Positions 9,040 to 17,172 of a stretch of DNA of 64,000 nucleotides are shown in pieces; within the stretch, counting starts at the first letter, position 1, and the number at the start of each line of letters is the position of its first letter. This DNA is from Palsa-506 sp963709075 (GTDB lineage Bacteria; Actinomycetota; Actinomycetes; Streptosporangiales; Streptosporangiaceae). The notes under the pieces are model-generated. The model was not told where the DNA came from, searched no databases, and saw only the letters and a list, made by a program, of their open reading frames with translations. Position numbers and translations under genes: made by a program. Location of the stretch: NCBI GenBank assembly GCA_963709075.1, contig CAVPUY010000006.1, forward strand, positions 1 through 64,000, in the 5' to 3' direction.

Positions 9040-9102
9040 GGGGCGTGGGTGCAGCAGCTCAGCGATCTGTTAGAGCGGATCCAGCTTGAACTTGCCGCGG
9101 GA

Positions 9103-9462
9103 TCAGCCTGGATCAGGAGCGGTCGCAGAATCTTCTGGCAAGGACTGGGCCAGGGCGTGGATGGCGCGTTCGAGTTCGGGCAGGTCGTCGTCGACGGTCG
9201 CCTGCAAGATCGCGTGTGCGGTGTCGAAGTAGCGGTGGGCCAGGTGGTCCCGCATGGCGGCGATCTGCCGCCAGGGGATGGACGGCTGAGTGTCGAGCAG
9301 CTCGGCCGGCAGCGCCTTGACTGCCTCGCCGATCTCCAGCAGCCGGATACGGACCGCGTCAAATATCAGACCATCCGAAAGGCCGCCCCGCAGCATGTGC
9401 GATCGGATCGCATCGATCGCGGCCTGGATATCCGCCAGCCGCTGCCGTTCCCGGTAGCTCAC
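9103..9462 (-). CDS. HepT-type toxin (HEPN ribonuclease), DUF86
   Basis: A 119-residue HEPN-domain protein, the toxin of MntA-HepT modules. The active-site motif R-x4-H-x-Y is present as RDHLAHRY in the C-terminal helix pair, and the tyrosine is the residue that partner antitoxins modify in characterised systems. HEPN toxins cleave RNA in the cytoplasm. The first codon overlaps the last codon of the upstream antitoxin gene by four bases (ATGA), so the pair is translationally coupled with antitoxin first. The C-terminus ends in a short low-complexity tail. Function is inferred from family and gene order. Confidence 0.9.
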   Translation of the reverse strand: MSYRERQRLADIQAAIDAIRSHMLRGGLSDGLIFDAVRIRLLEIGEAVKALPAELLDTQPSIPWRQIAAMRDHLAHRYFDTAHAILQATVDDDLPELERAIHALAQSLPEDSATAPDPG

Positions 9463-9983
9463 AGCGCCACCAGATCATGCTCGACGCGTTCGCGCACACC
9501 GGGCTTGAGGTCCTGAGCCGGGACCAGATCCACCCGCACGCCGAGGATGGCCTCTAGCTCGGCCCGCACGCGTGCCAGCCCGAACAGGCTCAGACCGGGC
9601 GGCAGGTCGACGAGCAGATCCACATCGCTGTCCGGCCGGTCCTGGCCGCGGGCAACACTCCCGAAGACCCGTAGGTTCCTGACACCGTGGGCAGCCGCTG
9701 CCGCGACCACGTCGCGGCGGCGGCAGCGAACCCGGCGTCCTACCGGCCCCGAGAGCCTGCCCACTCGCCGAGGCTGCCGCCGCAGGCCGATGACCAGTTC
9801 GCTGCCGGTGGCATCGACCAGCGCGGCGAGGGTCGGGACGGCAGGCTGGCGGCGCCCGGACTCATACGCGCTGATCACGCTCTGCGTGACACCAGCCCGG
9901 GCGGCCAGCTCCTGCTGCGACATGCCGGCTTCCTTCCGCGCCTGGCGGAGCAATGCCCCGGCGGTGACAGCTTCGGCAACCAC
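9459..9983 (-). CDS. HTH-MntA fusion: XRE DNA-binding domain plus nucleotidyltransferase antitoxin
   Basis: About 174 residues with two domains. Residues 8-65 are an XRE-type helix-turn-helix (LLRQARKEAGMSQQELAARA, then VTQSVISAYESGRRQP). Residues 85-174 are a minimal nucleotidyltransferase with the exact GSx10DxD motif (GSVARGQDRPDSDVD). MntA enzymes add AMP to the HepT tyrosine and so neutralise it. The fused DNA-binding domain suggests that the antitoxin represses its own operon. The GTG at 9983 is preferred over an upstream TTG because a -10 hexamer TATACT lies exactly six bases before it, as in leaderless genes. The TTG at 10007 is the alternative start. Confidence 0.88.
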   Translation of the reverse strand: MVAEAVTAGALLRQARKEAGMSQQELAARAGVTQSVISAYESGRRQPAVPTLAALVDATGSELVIGLRRQPRRVGRLSGPVGRRVRCRRRDVVAAAAAHGVRNLRVFGSVARGQDRPDSDVDLLVDLPPGLSLFGLARVRAELEAILGVRVDLVPAQDLKPGVRERVEHDLVAL

Positions 9984-9995
9984 GACGTCAGTATA
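9984..9995 (-). promoter_or_regulatory. -10 element of a leaderless toxin-antitoxin operon
   Basis: On the minus strand TATACT (9995-9990) is followed by GACGTC and then the GTG start codon at 9983. This places the transcription start at or next to the first base of the codon. TTGACA also occurs just upstream but only six bases from TATACT, too close to act as its -35. Confidence 0.6.
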
Positions 9996-10377
9996 GCGGA
10001 TTGTCAATATTCTACTTAGCGGGCTTGGTGCTCGCTCCGCAACGAGAATGAGTATTCAAGCCCACAACCGACACGGCTAGGGCCGGGTCACCGCGATCAG
10101 CGACAGCGTCAGTGATGGCTTGCACCCGCTCCTCCCGGCGCGCGCCAGGGTACCTGGGCCTGGCAGTACCGAAGCTGTCCTGATCCGGCCGACGAGCTGG
10201 GCCGGGCCGCAGGCCAGCATCCGCGCCTGGCTGAGCCAGCTGCGGGCCCAAGGCCCTCAATGCGGCCGATTGAGAATGCAGCCGCCAGGCGCGCCATAAG
10301 CGCTCCGCTTCCAGCAGAAAGAGAGGCGTCAGTCATGGCCACCACGCTGACGCGGGTCCGACCTGCGCAGCTCAGGG
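9996..10377. other. Intergenic region, no gene recognised
   Basis: This 382-bp stretch separates the toxin-antitoxin operon from the methyltransferase gene; it lies upstream of the former and downstream of the latter. Frames on both strands are short and lack family similarity or ribosome binding sites. A weak 7-base inverted repeat (GGGCTTG at 10021, CAAGCCC at 10057) is present. Nothing else stands out. Confidence 0.5.
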
Positions 10378-11172
10378 TCACTCCGCCGGGGGCCGCCGGC
10401 CCCACACACCGATGTGAACGAATCCGCACGCCAAGAAGTCATCGTCGCCTGGTCGGTTGATGAGCGCCCTCGCCTGCTCGGGGCTGAGCGCACCAACTTG
10501 CACCCTCGGGAGGGCGAGAGCGGCCTGGCTCAGCTGGTAGAACTCGGCAAGATCAGTGCCGGCTTGGATGATATCGATCTCGGCGTCTGCACCGACATCC
10601 TCGAGGCCGAGCTGGTGAACCTGGCGGAGCAGAGATCGGCCCTGGGAGAGGGCCAAGCTCGGGAAGGCAGCCTGGGTCGACGGGGGCGAGGTCGCCCACA
10701 CCGGGTCGACGTCGCCGATCCACATGCCGAAGTCTGGTTCCTCTAGCAGCACCCACCCGCCGGGAGCCAGCCAGGTGACTATCCGTCCCAGCAGGTCCAC
10801 GCTGGGGGATATATGCATGAGCACTGCTCGTGCATGAATGAGATCGAAAGAGCCGGGCGGAAACGTGTCGGTGCGGATGTCGTGCCGAATGACCTCGACG
10901 TTCGAGGCGTCTATCGCACTCAGAAACCCAAGCTGCAAGTCGGTAGCGACCACGCGCCCGGTCGGGCCAACCACATCGGACAGCCACCGGGTGATCGACC
11001 CTCGCCCCCCACCGATCTCCAGACACCTAGCGGTCCTGCCGACCCCAAGACGCTGAATGCGCCGCTTCGTAAGGGGGTCGAGACGTTGCTCCAACAGCTC
11101 GAGACGGCGCGATTCGTCCTCGGCGGAATGCGGGAACGCGTAATCCGGAGCCTCACTCACAGCCAGGATCAT
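10378..11172 (-). CDS. Class I SAM-dependent methyltransferase
   Basis: A 264-residue methyltransferase. Motif I is CLEIGGGRGS (about residues 44-53), an acidic residue ending beta-2 follows in VVATDLQ, and the beta-4 segment is FDLIHARAVLMHI. A C-terminal part binds the acceptor. It resembles small-molecule methyltransferases of the Methyltransf_25/31 type. The substrate is unknown. The ATG at 11172 is favoured by GAGGAG eleven bases upstream; the longer open frame has no family character. It is divergent from the decarboxylase-like gene and sits in a cluster of aromatic or polyketide-type enzymes, so an aromatic acceptor is a reasonable inference. Confidence 0.85.
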   Translation of the reverse strand: MILAVSEAPDYAFPHSAEDESRRLELLEQRLDPLTKRRIQRLGVGRTARCLEIGGGRGSITRWLSDVVGPTGRVVATDLQLGFLSAIDASNVEVIRHDIRTDTFPPGSFDLIHARAVLMHISPSVDLLGRIVTWLAPGGWVLLEEPDFGMWIGDVDPVWATSPPSTQAAFPSLALSQGRSLLRQVHQLGLEDVGADAEIDIIQAGTDLAEFYQLSQAALALPRVQVGALSPEQARALINRPGDDDFLACGFVHIGVWGRRPPAE

Positions 11173-11368
11173 AAGCCGCGGCACTCCTCGCGGCCCGCTG
11201 CGGCGCCAGCCCTGACCGCTCGCAAGGGCGTGGCAGCTACCAAGAAGATAGACAGCACCAGGAGCGATGCCAGATAGTAGCCCGATATCAACGATGACCG
11301 GCCCGCCGTCCGCGCCAGCCGCAGCCTCGCACCGAGGCCGGCCGGCACCCGGAAAGGAGTCACCTGCC

Positions 11369-12154
11369 ATGGCCGAGAGCGAACTGTTCGACAGGGGCCT
11401 TCAAACACGGCGGGATGTCCTGGGCGCTGAGTACGTCAACGCGAACCTCGCTGACACCGACGAGTTCATGATGGCCTTTCAGCGCGTCGTGACTGAGTGG
11501 GCGTGGGGGTATGCGTGGAGCAGGCCAGGTCTGGATCGCAAGACGCGGAGCATGCTGAATCTTGCGATCTTGACGGCGCTTGGGCGGCCCGACGAGCTGG
11601 GCATCTATGTGAAGGGCGCGCTCGCTACTGGCGTATCGGCCGACGAAATCAAGGAGATACTGATTCACGCCACCGTGTACTGCGGCACACCAGCCGGGCG
11701 CCAGGCGTTCCGGGCAGCGCATGAGGCTCTCCTGGCCGAGGGCGCGTTGCGTCCCCCAGCTGAGCGCCCGAAACTGAGGCCGTGCCGGCACGTCACCACG
11801 GCCGGGTCCGGTAGCCGGTTCTGTTCGGCACTTGCCGGAACATGTACTGGACGATCTTCCAGTCGCCGTGGACGCGCGTTAGCTGGGCGATCGTCAAGTC
11901 AGCAGCGATTCGTGGAGCTGATCTGCGAACGCCTCGCCGGGCATGCGGTCCGGGCCATGCCAGATCGCGCCCAGTGCCATTCGAACGTCCGCTTGACCGG
12001 AGGCTGCATAGTACCGACCGCGTCGAGCGCGACCGGCGTCGGTAAAGGTTGCCATCAACGAGGCAAAGGTCTTGGACACTCTCCGCATTCGGCGAAGCCG
12101 CTCGGCGCGCTGCTCTCCATATTGGCGCAGCGTCGCCACGGTCCAGTCGCCTGA
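11369..12154 (+). CDS. Carboxymuconolactone decarboxylase-like protein with an abnormal C-terminus
   Basis: Residues 1-127 match 4-carboxymuconolactone decarboxylase (PcaC-like): EWAWGYAWSRPGLDRKTRSM, LNLAILTALGRPDELGIYVK, then IKEILIHATVYCGTPAGRQA and FRAAHEAL. Normal family members end here. In this frame the protein runs on another 134 residues of arginine- and serine-rich sequence that is antisense to the genes on the other strand, so the native stop has probably been lost by a small deletion near 11760. The ATG at 11369 follows AAAGGAG. The reaction in intact homologues is decarboxylation in the protocatechuate branch, or peroxidase-like chemistry in AhpD relatives. Activity of the N-terminal domain may be retained. 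Confidence 0.8.
   Translation: MAESELFDRGLQTRRDVLGAEYVNANLADTDEFMMAFQRVVTEWAWGYAWSRPGLDRKTRSMLNLAILTALGRPDELGIYVKGALATGVSADEIKEILIHATVYCGTPAGRQAFRAAHEALLAEGALRPPAERPKLRPCRHVTTAGSGSRFCSALAGTCTGRSSSRRGRALAGRSSSQQRFVELICERLAGHAVRAMPDRAQCHSNVRLTGGCIVPTASSATGVGKGCHQRGKGLGHSPHSAKPLGALLSILAQRRHGPVA
11793..11905 (-). pseudogene. C-terminal fragment of a SnoaL/NTF2-like protein
   Basis: Reading the minus strand from about 11905 to the stop at 11793-11795 gives about 37 codons including VHGDWKIVQYMFRQVPNRTG. The WKIVQYMF pattern is the last beta-strand pair of SnoaL-type (NTF2-like) cyclase or isomerase proteins. The rest of the domain is absent. It overlaps the 3' end of the FAD monooxygenase by a few bases in a different frame, and it lies antisense to the run-on tail of the decarboxylase-like gene. 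It looks like the residue of a deleted downstream gene. Confidence 0.6.
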
Positions 12155-13124
12155 CGCCAGCAACAGTCCGGAAAGCTGACGCACGTCGCGCATCGCTAGC
12201 GACAGGCCTTGCCCATCTACAGGGTCATCGTATCCGCCTGCGTCGCCGAGAAGAACTACGCCATCTGCGTAGGGTTCGTCGCACCATGTTTGTTCGCCGC
12301 TGAACGTTCCACACGGCCCTGCGGGTCGAACATCGCCCAGGCCTAGTGATTCTGGGATCGACCGTAGACCCGCGAATGCCTCGACGAAGCGTTGCGCCCC
12401 CGCACGTCCGGCCCACCGGGCCGCTTGCTCGTTCGCGTGGCACGTGTACAGGCGGAGGCGGCCGCCTCCTTGCGGGAACACATAGAACTGAAGATCTCCT
12501 TCAACGCCGATGGCGTACTGGTCGTCGGGCCATCCGCGCGCCCTGGACCAGCAAGCCGGCGACCACATGGGTCGCTTGCGCCTTATTGAGGTGAATGCCG
12601 GATTGCCTGCGCACGGTCGACGCGCGTCCGTCCGCGCCGATAATAAGGCGCGGGCGCACCTCTCTCTCTGTACCATTGAGAAAGGTGATCGACGGTCGTT
12701 TGCCTGTTTGCACTCGCACTCCGGCGACGCCACGTACAAATTCCGCTCCCACATGCACAGCCTCGTCGGCGAGCGCTTGACAGCTCTTAGGATGGGAAGC
12801 ACAAAGCGGACCGGCCACGTCTGGCAGGATGGTTGAGTTGTCATGCTTGGATGCCACTGCGAGGGATGGGTCAATGAGCTCGTCGAACGGCACGCCGTAG
12901 CGCCCATCAACAGCCTGCGTGGAGCGGATGACATTTTCGAGGCCAAGAGCTCGTGCTTCCAGCACACCCCACGTCGCTATGTACTCGCCGCGCACCCGGT
13001 CGCGATACGCATGCTGGCGTTCAAGTAGCAGCACCTCGACGCCACCACGAGCCAGAATAGCGGCAATCGACGCGCCGGCAATGCCGGCGCCGACGACAAC
13101 AATATCCGGATTGTTCACTCGCAT
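11894..13124 (-). pseudogene. FAD-dependent monooxygenase, frameshifted
   Basis: Two overlapping frames together encode one aromatic-ring-hydroxylase-like flavoprotein of about 410 residues. The N-terminal part has the Rossmann motif VVVGAGIAGASIAAIL and continues through the LIIGADGRAS motif. The C-terminal part starts with WPDDQYAIGVEGD and holds the second FAD motif GVVLLGDAGGYDDPVDGQGL. The break lies at 12533-12543, in a GCGCG run, and corresponds to one extra base or two missing. Such enzymes hydroxylate aromatic or polyketide substrates using NAD(P)H and O2. Neighbours (decarboxylase-like, SnoaL fragment, tautomerase) support an aromatic or polyketide context. If the frame change is an assembly error the gene is intact. 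Confidence 0.85.
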
Positions 13125-13316
13125 AGCTAATCCCGTTCTTGCATCGCGTGCGGTGCGCGCATTGTCCGCCGCTGAGATGGCCAGGCTTCCTGCCGCGCCG
13201 ACGGCCCGGGGACGGCCGCCGGCGCGGTCATGCTTCGCACCGTGGCGGACACGGCATCGGGCCCGGGCAGTTCGGTCCTGCAGATGGCGGGTTTCATGGC
13301 TGCTGCACGGCGCCGG

Positions 13317-13550
13317 TCAGACGGGCAGCGACACCTCGCCGCGGGCTAGGGCGTGAACGGCCTCGGTCGTCATCGGCTGACCACCGACGGCCCAGTCACC
13401 GCTCTTGACCTCCTCGATAACGCACCACGTGACGCCCCGCATGCGCTCGCCTTCGATGGCGACCATCGCCTCGGTCAAGTCCCGCGCGATTTGCTGCTTC
13501 TGCTCGGCGCTGAAGACGTTCTCGATGAGCCGGACGTTGATAAAGGGCAT
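13317..13550 (-). CDS. 4-oxalocrotonate tautomerase-like protein
   Basis: A 77-residue tautomerase. The catalytic N-terminal proline directly follows the initiator Met (MPFINVRLIENVFS), as the family requires after Met removal, and the EQKQQIARDLTEAM helix and GVTWCVIEEV strand fit the fold. It converts 2-hydroxymuconate-type enols to keto forms in aromatic meta-cleavage routes, or acts on related substrates. It is slightly longer than the 62-residue 4-OT and closer to the 75-80-residue group. A GGAGGC sequence precedes the start. Confidence 0.88.
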   Translation of the reverse strand: MPFINVRLIENVFSAEQKQQIARDLTEAMVAIEGERMRGVTWCVIEEVKSGDWAVGGQPMTTEAVHALARGEVSLPV

Positions 13551-13661
13551 CGGAGCCTCCCGGGAGTCGGTGGTGGGCAGGTCAAGTCCACCAACCGCGT
13601 CACCCGCGCTGCATCGAGCAAACGAGCCATCTTGTCATGGCCCGATCGGGCCATCGCGGCG

Positions 13662-14714
13662 TCATGGGCCGAGGAGACCGGCGCGCGCAGCGGCTGCAGC
13701 GGCCGCGGCGCGCGTGGGCAGCCGCATTTTCGCCAGAATGTTCGCCATGTGGCGATGCGCGGTATGCGGGCTAATCACAAGACGTTCAGCGATCTCAGCG
13801 TCACTGAGACCCTGTGCGACGAGCCCGAGGACCTCCCGCTCCCGTGTGCTGAGCTCGCCCAGCGCATCGGCGTCGGCCCCGCTCACCGGCGCGGGCGGGC
13901 CCTCGATCCCTAGAAACGCTGCGACGGCACGCAGGACGGCGTCGCCGTCACCGTGCCACGGCAGGTGGGCATCACCGGGCAGCGTCACCAGGTCGGCGTG
14001 CGGGAGCAGCGCGGCGACCTCGCGTGCGCCCCTCAGCCGCATCGCGCGGTCGTGCTCGCGATGCACGACGAGCGCCGGCGCGCGAACCCTAGGCAGTTCG
14101 TCGCGAATGTCGGTCTGGTAGATCAGTGTGAGCAGATCGGCAGCGACTTCGGCGCCGGCGGCCGCGCGCTGGGACGCGGTGAAGGCAGCCCGGTCCTCGG
14201 CTGACCAGTCCGGGCCGAACATGTCCGCCAGCAGGCGACTGCCCAGCCCCCAGTGCGAGCGCACCAAGTCAATCATGCCGGTCCGCGCTTCCGGCGGGCC
14301 AAGCGCGTGCCCTTGGGCGTAGCTGCCGTAGAGCACGAGGCGATCGACGCGCTCTGGCCGCCGGGCAGCAAAGCTCACCGCGGTACAGCCCCCGCATGAG
14401 ATGCCCATCAGCGTCACACGCGCCAACCCGAGTTCGTCTAGGACGGCGTAGAGCGTCGCGTCCTCAAATTCCGGCGTGAACGTCTCGGGCGGCCGCTCCC
14501 GATCGGACAGGCCGGTCCCGAGCCTGTCATATCGCACGACCATGCGCCCAGTTGCCAAACCTTCAACAAAACGGCGCAGCGGATCAGAATGCCAGTCTTC
14601 GGCCACATTGGAGACCCACCACGCCGGCAGCACCACCGCCGGGCCGCTCCCCACAACGGCAAAAGCGACCCGCCTCCCCTCCGGCAGCCGCGCAAAGCCG
14701 GTGGTCTGTCTCAT
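13662..14714 (-). CDS. Alpha/beta-hydrolase fused to a LuxR-type DNA-binding domain
   Basis: A 350-residue two-domain regulator. Residues 1-270 are an alpha/beta-hydrolase fold with a nucleophile elbow GISCGG, the segment VVRYDRLGTGLSD typical of the family, and a histidine in PGDAHLPW. Residues 285-350 are a LuxR/NarL helix-turn-helix (LSTREREVLGLVAQGLSD, then SPHTAHRHMANILAKM). The arrangement implies transcription control by a small ester or lactone-like ligand bound, or hydrolysed, by the first domain; that is inference. The ATG at 14714 is chosen at the start of the hydrolase domain; an in-frame ATG at 14750 is an alternative. It is divergent from the SDR gene at 14850. Confidence 0.88.
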   Translation of the reverse strand: MRQTTGFARLPEGRRVAFAVVGSGPAVVLPAWWVSNVAEDWHSDPLRRFVEGLATGRMVVRYDRLGTGLSDRERPPETFTPEFEDATLYAVLDELGLARVTLMGISCGGCTAVSFAARRPERVDRLVLYGSYAQGHALGPPEARTGMIDLVRSHWGLGSRLLADMFGPDWSAEDRAAFTASQRAAAGAEVAADLLTLIYQTDIRDELPRVRAPALVVHREHDRAMRLRGAREVAALLPHADLVTLPGDAHLPWHGDGDAVLRAVAAFLGIEGPPAPVSGADADALGELSTREREVLGLVAQGLSDAEIAERLVISPHTAHRHMANILAKMRLPTRAAAAAAAARAGLLGP

Positions 14715-14849
14715 CGGCTCACAGTAGCCGCAGGCCGGAACCGGCGTCATCGCGAGCAGAATGCGTGCGCGGACAGCGGCAATGAGAATAGGCATTCTTG
14801 CGCGGGTGACTCGTGCCTTTCCGCTCGGCCACAGGGCTAGCATGCGGCT

Positions 14850-15704
14850 ATGAACGGCGAGGTCTGTGTGGTGACCGGCGCCACCTCGGGGATCGGCAAG
14901 GCGACTGCTGCCGCGCTGGCCAGGATGGGCGCCGAGGTGGTACTGGTCGGGCGCGACCGCGGCCGCGGTGAGGTGACGGCCAAGGAGCTGGCCGCGGCCG
15001 GGGCGTCGTCGCCACGGCTGGAGATCGCCGATCTGTCCTCGATGGCGCAGGTGCGCGCGCTGGCGGGCCGCCTGGGCACGCTAGAGCGGATCGACGTGCT
15101 GATCAACAACGCGGGGCTGATGGCCGGGACGCGCCGGGTCACCGCCGACGGCTTCGACGAGGTCTTCGCGGTCAACCACCTGGCGCCCTTCCTGCTGACC
15201 AGCCTGCTGCTGGGCAAACTGACCGCCGCCGCCCCCGCGCGGGTGATCACGGTGACCTCCGATGCGCACACCGGGGCCCGCCTCGATCTGGATGACCCGC
15301 AGCTGGCCCGCGGGTGGGACAGCTGGCGAGCCTACGCCAACAGCAAGCTGGCGAACATCTTGTTCACCCGCGAGCTCGCCCGCAGGCTTGAGGGCACCGG
15401 CGTGACCGCCAACTGCGCGCACCCCGGGATGGTGCGGACCCGGTTTGGCCGCGAGGCCCGTGCGCCGATGCGCGCCGCCGTGACGCTCGCGCGGCCGTTC
15501 CTGCTCTCACCCCAGCGCGGTGCCAACACCATCGTGTACCTGGCCACCTCCGCGGAGGTGGCCGGGGCGACCGGCGGCTACTACGTCAAACGCCAGCGGC
15601 GCGAGCCCTCCGCGGCTGCCCGCGACGACGCGACAGCCCGGCAGCTGTGGCAGCTCAGCGAGGAGCTGACCGGCCTCACTCCGGCACGTCCCGTCGGGAC
15701 GTGA
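14850..15704 (+). CDS. Short-chain dehydrogenase (retinol dehydrogenase-like)
   Basis: A 284-residue classical SDR. The cofactor motif TGATSGIG is at residues 9-16, NNAG near 90, and the catalytic YANSK (Tyr-x3-Lys) near 165 with the upstream serine in VTVTSDAH. The arginine after the second strand (VGRDR) suggests NADP(H). The C-terminal extension with WQLSEELTGL is typical of the retinol dehydrogenase / WW-oxidoreductase-like group. The ATG at 14850 lies 135 bp from the divergent hydrolase-LuxR gene, so that regulator may control it. The substrate is unknown. Confidence 0.92.
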   Translation: MNGEVCVVTGATSGIGKATAAALARMGAEVVLVGRDRGRGEVTAKELAAAGASSPRLEIADLSSMAQVRALAGRLGTLERIDVLINNAGLMAGTRRVTADGFDEVFAVNHLAPFLLTSLLLGKLTAAAPARVITVTSDAHTGARLDLDDPQLARGWDSWRAYANSKLANILFTRELARRLEGTGVTANCAHPGMVRTRFGREARAPMRAAVTLARPFLLSPQRGANTIVYLATSAEVAGATGGYYVKRQRREPSAAARDDATARQLWQLSEELTGLTPARPVGT

Positions 15705-15773
15705 AGGCCCGAACATGAAGGACATTCCTCGCGGCAGGTGAGGGTGCCTGCCCGGCAGAAGCTGCCGTGGAAT

Positions 15774-16169
15774 TTAGCTTTGGCTCTTCAGCCTGCGCCA
15801 GCCGCCAGCCCGGTTGTTGGCGATGATGTGCTTGAACATGGCGGTGAGGGCGGCCGCGTTGATGGTCTCGCCCTGGCGGATGGCCACGGTGCGGGCGGTT
15901 TTGTTGTCGTGGCCGCCGGTGATGATCCCGTCGGGATCAGGGACGATGGCGCCGTCGTAGAGGAATACGTTGACGTGGTCCTTGGCCGCCAGCACCGCGC
16001 AGACGTTGCCCTGCAGGACGAAGTACGGCTGGCTGGTCCGCTTGATGGTTTCGGATACCGCTGGATCGGCGGCGTGGACCAGATCGCGGATCTCGCGGCA
16101 GATGGCTTGCTGCCAGCCGGGCAAGGCATCGATGTAGGCGTCAACGCGCGGGTCGGCGGCGTATGTCAT
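15774..16169 (-). CDS. DUF1801 (YdhG-like) protein
   Basis: A 131-residue DUF1801 protein. Recognisable parts are VDAYIDALPGWQQAICREIR near the N-terminus, the central ETIKRTSQPYFVLQGN strand segment and VNVFLYDGA. The fold is a small alpha/beta domain found in many soil bacteria, and its biochemical role is not established. It starts at an ATG at 16169 and ends at 15774. Neighbouring genes give no functional clue. Confidence 0.85.
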   Translation of the reverse strand: MTYAADPRVDAYIDALPGWQQAICREIRDLVHAADPAVSETIKRTSQPYFVLQGNVCAVLAAKDHVNVFLYDGAIVPDPDGIITGGHDNKTARTVAIRQGETINAAALTAMFKHIIANNRAGGWRRLKSQS

Positions 16170-16324
16170 CGTGATTCCCTAGGACCCCTCTTGAGCCTCG
16201 CCGCGCCATGACGGCCAGCGGGATACACGCCAACGTGAGAGCCACACCTACTCACATGTGGGCAGCCGAATGAGAGAGCGTCCCGCCGGTAGACTCATAT
16301 TGCCATCGGGCCGTTTACGATCAC

Positions 16325-16579
16325 CGTGCTGGGTGCTCAGGTGGGCTGACTGGTCCAGTAGCACCCGCTGGGGCCGCCCACAACGTCCGCTTCCACCGCA
16401 CCGGCCACAAGAAACTCCACCACCCCGTCGTCGGCGCCCCCGACCTCAACTTCGAGGCCATGGAGTTCCCGTCCCGCCCTGGGCTCACCCTGCTCGTCTA
16501 CAACGCACCAGCCGACGCCCCCGCAGCCGGCATCCGGCAGCCTCAAACTCCATCAATCGGGGGGCCCGAGGGCCAATAG
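16325..16579 (+). pseudogene. C-terminal remnant of an MmyB-type XRE regulator
   Basis: The frame ending at the TAG at 16577-16579 reads AAHNVRFHRTGHKKLHHPVV, then DLNFEAMEFPSRPGLTLLVY. This is the C-terminal end of the MmyB-like ligand-binding domain of actinobacterial XRE regulators. The N-terminal helix-turn-helix and most of the sensor domain are missing, and no start or ribosome binding site is present. It is a decayed fragment. Confidence in the family is good because the motif order is characteristic. Confidence 0.72.
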
Positions 16580-16606
16580 CGGAAGTGTGATCACCGCCGA
16601 GCGGCA

Positions 16607-16990
16607 TTAGTCCCACCGTTGCGCGTTGCCCTCGTTGAGCGAGCCGGCGGGCTCCGGGACGACACAAAACAGCAGCCTGGCGGGATCGCTAAGGATCCAC
16701 CAGCCGTGCATCGCCTGTACTCGTTCGGCGCCAAGCTCTTCCAGCCTGCCGATTTCGGCGGCCAGGTCGTCGGTGTGGATGTCCAGGTGCACACGGCTCG
16801 GGCCGTGGCCGAGCCGCTGGATGAGCAGCCCGAATTCCTGGCCGTGCAGCGCGGCGCCATGGTATTCGGGATAACGGTCGCCCTGCGTCAGCTGCTGACC
16901 GACGGCGGCGCTCCAAAACGCCAGCTCGCGGTCGTGCTCGGCAGGCGGGACATCAATCACGATCTTGGACAGCCTGCTGTAGTGCGTCAT
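16607..16990 (-). CDS. VOC-superfamily (glyoxalase-like) protein
   Basis: A 127-residue protein of the vicinal oxygen chelate fold. Two beta-alpha-beta-beta-beta modules are visible: the first begins LSKIVIDVPPAEHDRELAFW and the second VHLDIHTDDLAAEIGRLEEL, ending LLFCVVPE. Metal ligand candidates are the histidine in VHLDIH and a C-terminal acidic residue, but the set is not clearly that of glyoxalase I. The function may be resistance or metabolic isomerisation. It is monocistronic. Confidence 0.85.
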   Translation of the reverse strand: MTHYSRLSKIVIDVPPAEHDRELAFWSAAVGQQLTQGDRYPEYHGAALHGQEFGLLIQRLGHGPSRVHLDIHTDDLAAEIGRLEELGAERVQAMHGWWILSDPARLLFCVVPEPAGSLNEGNAQRWD

Positions 16991-17172
16991 CCAGTCAACC
17001 TACGCGGCGTGGCTCCGGGCAGAGCTCTGCATTACTCGACGCATGGCATCAGCGCACTTGGAGCGGCATTTCCGGATGCGGTGGCTAAGAGAACGCCACC
17101 CGCAGGATTGCCCAAGTTCGAGTCAGGACGATGAGGGCCGCAAAACCCACGCCTGCTCGTGTCAGCGCCCGC

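Noticed and set aside
10001..10007. TTGACA as a -35 for the toxin-antitoxin operon
   Set aside because: Only six bases separate it from TATACT; 16-18 are needed.
10021..10063. GGGCTTG / CAAGCCC inverted repeat with 29-base loop
   Set aside because: Arms of seven bases at this distance are expected often by chance in a GC-rich window.
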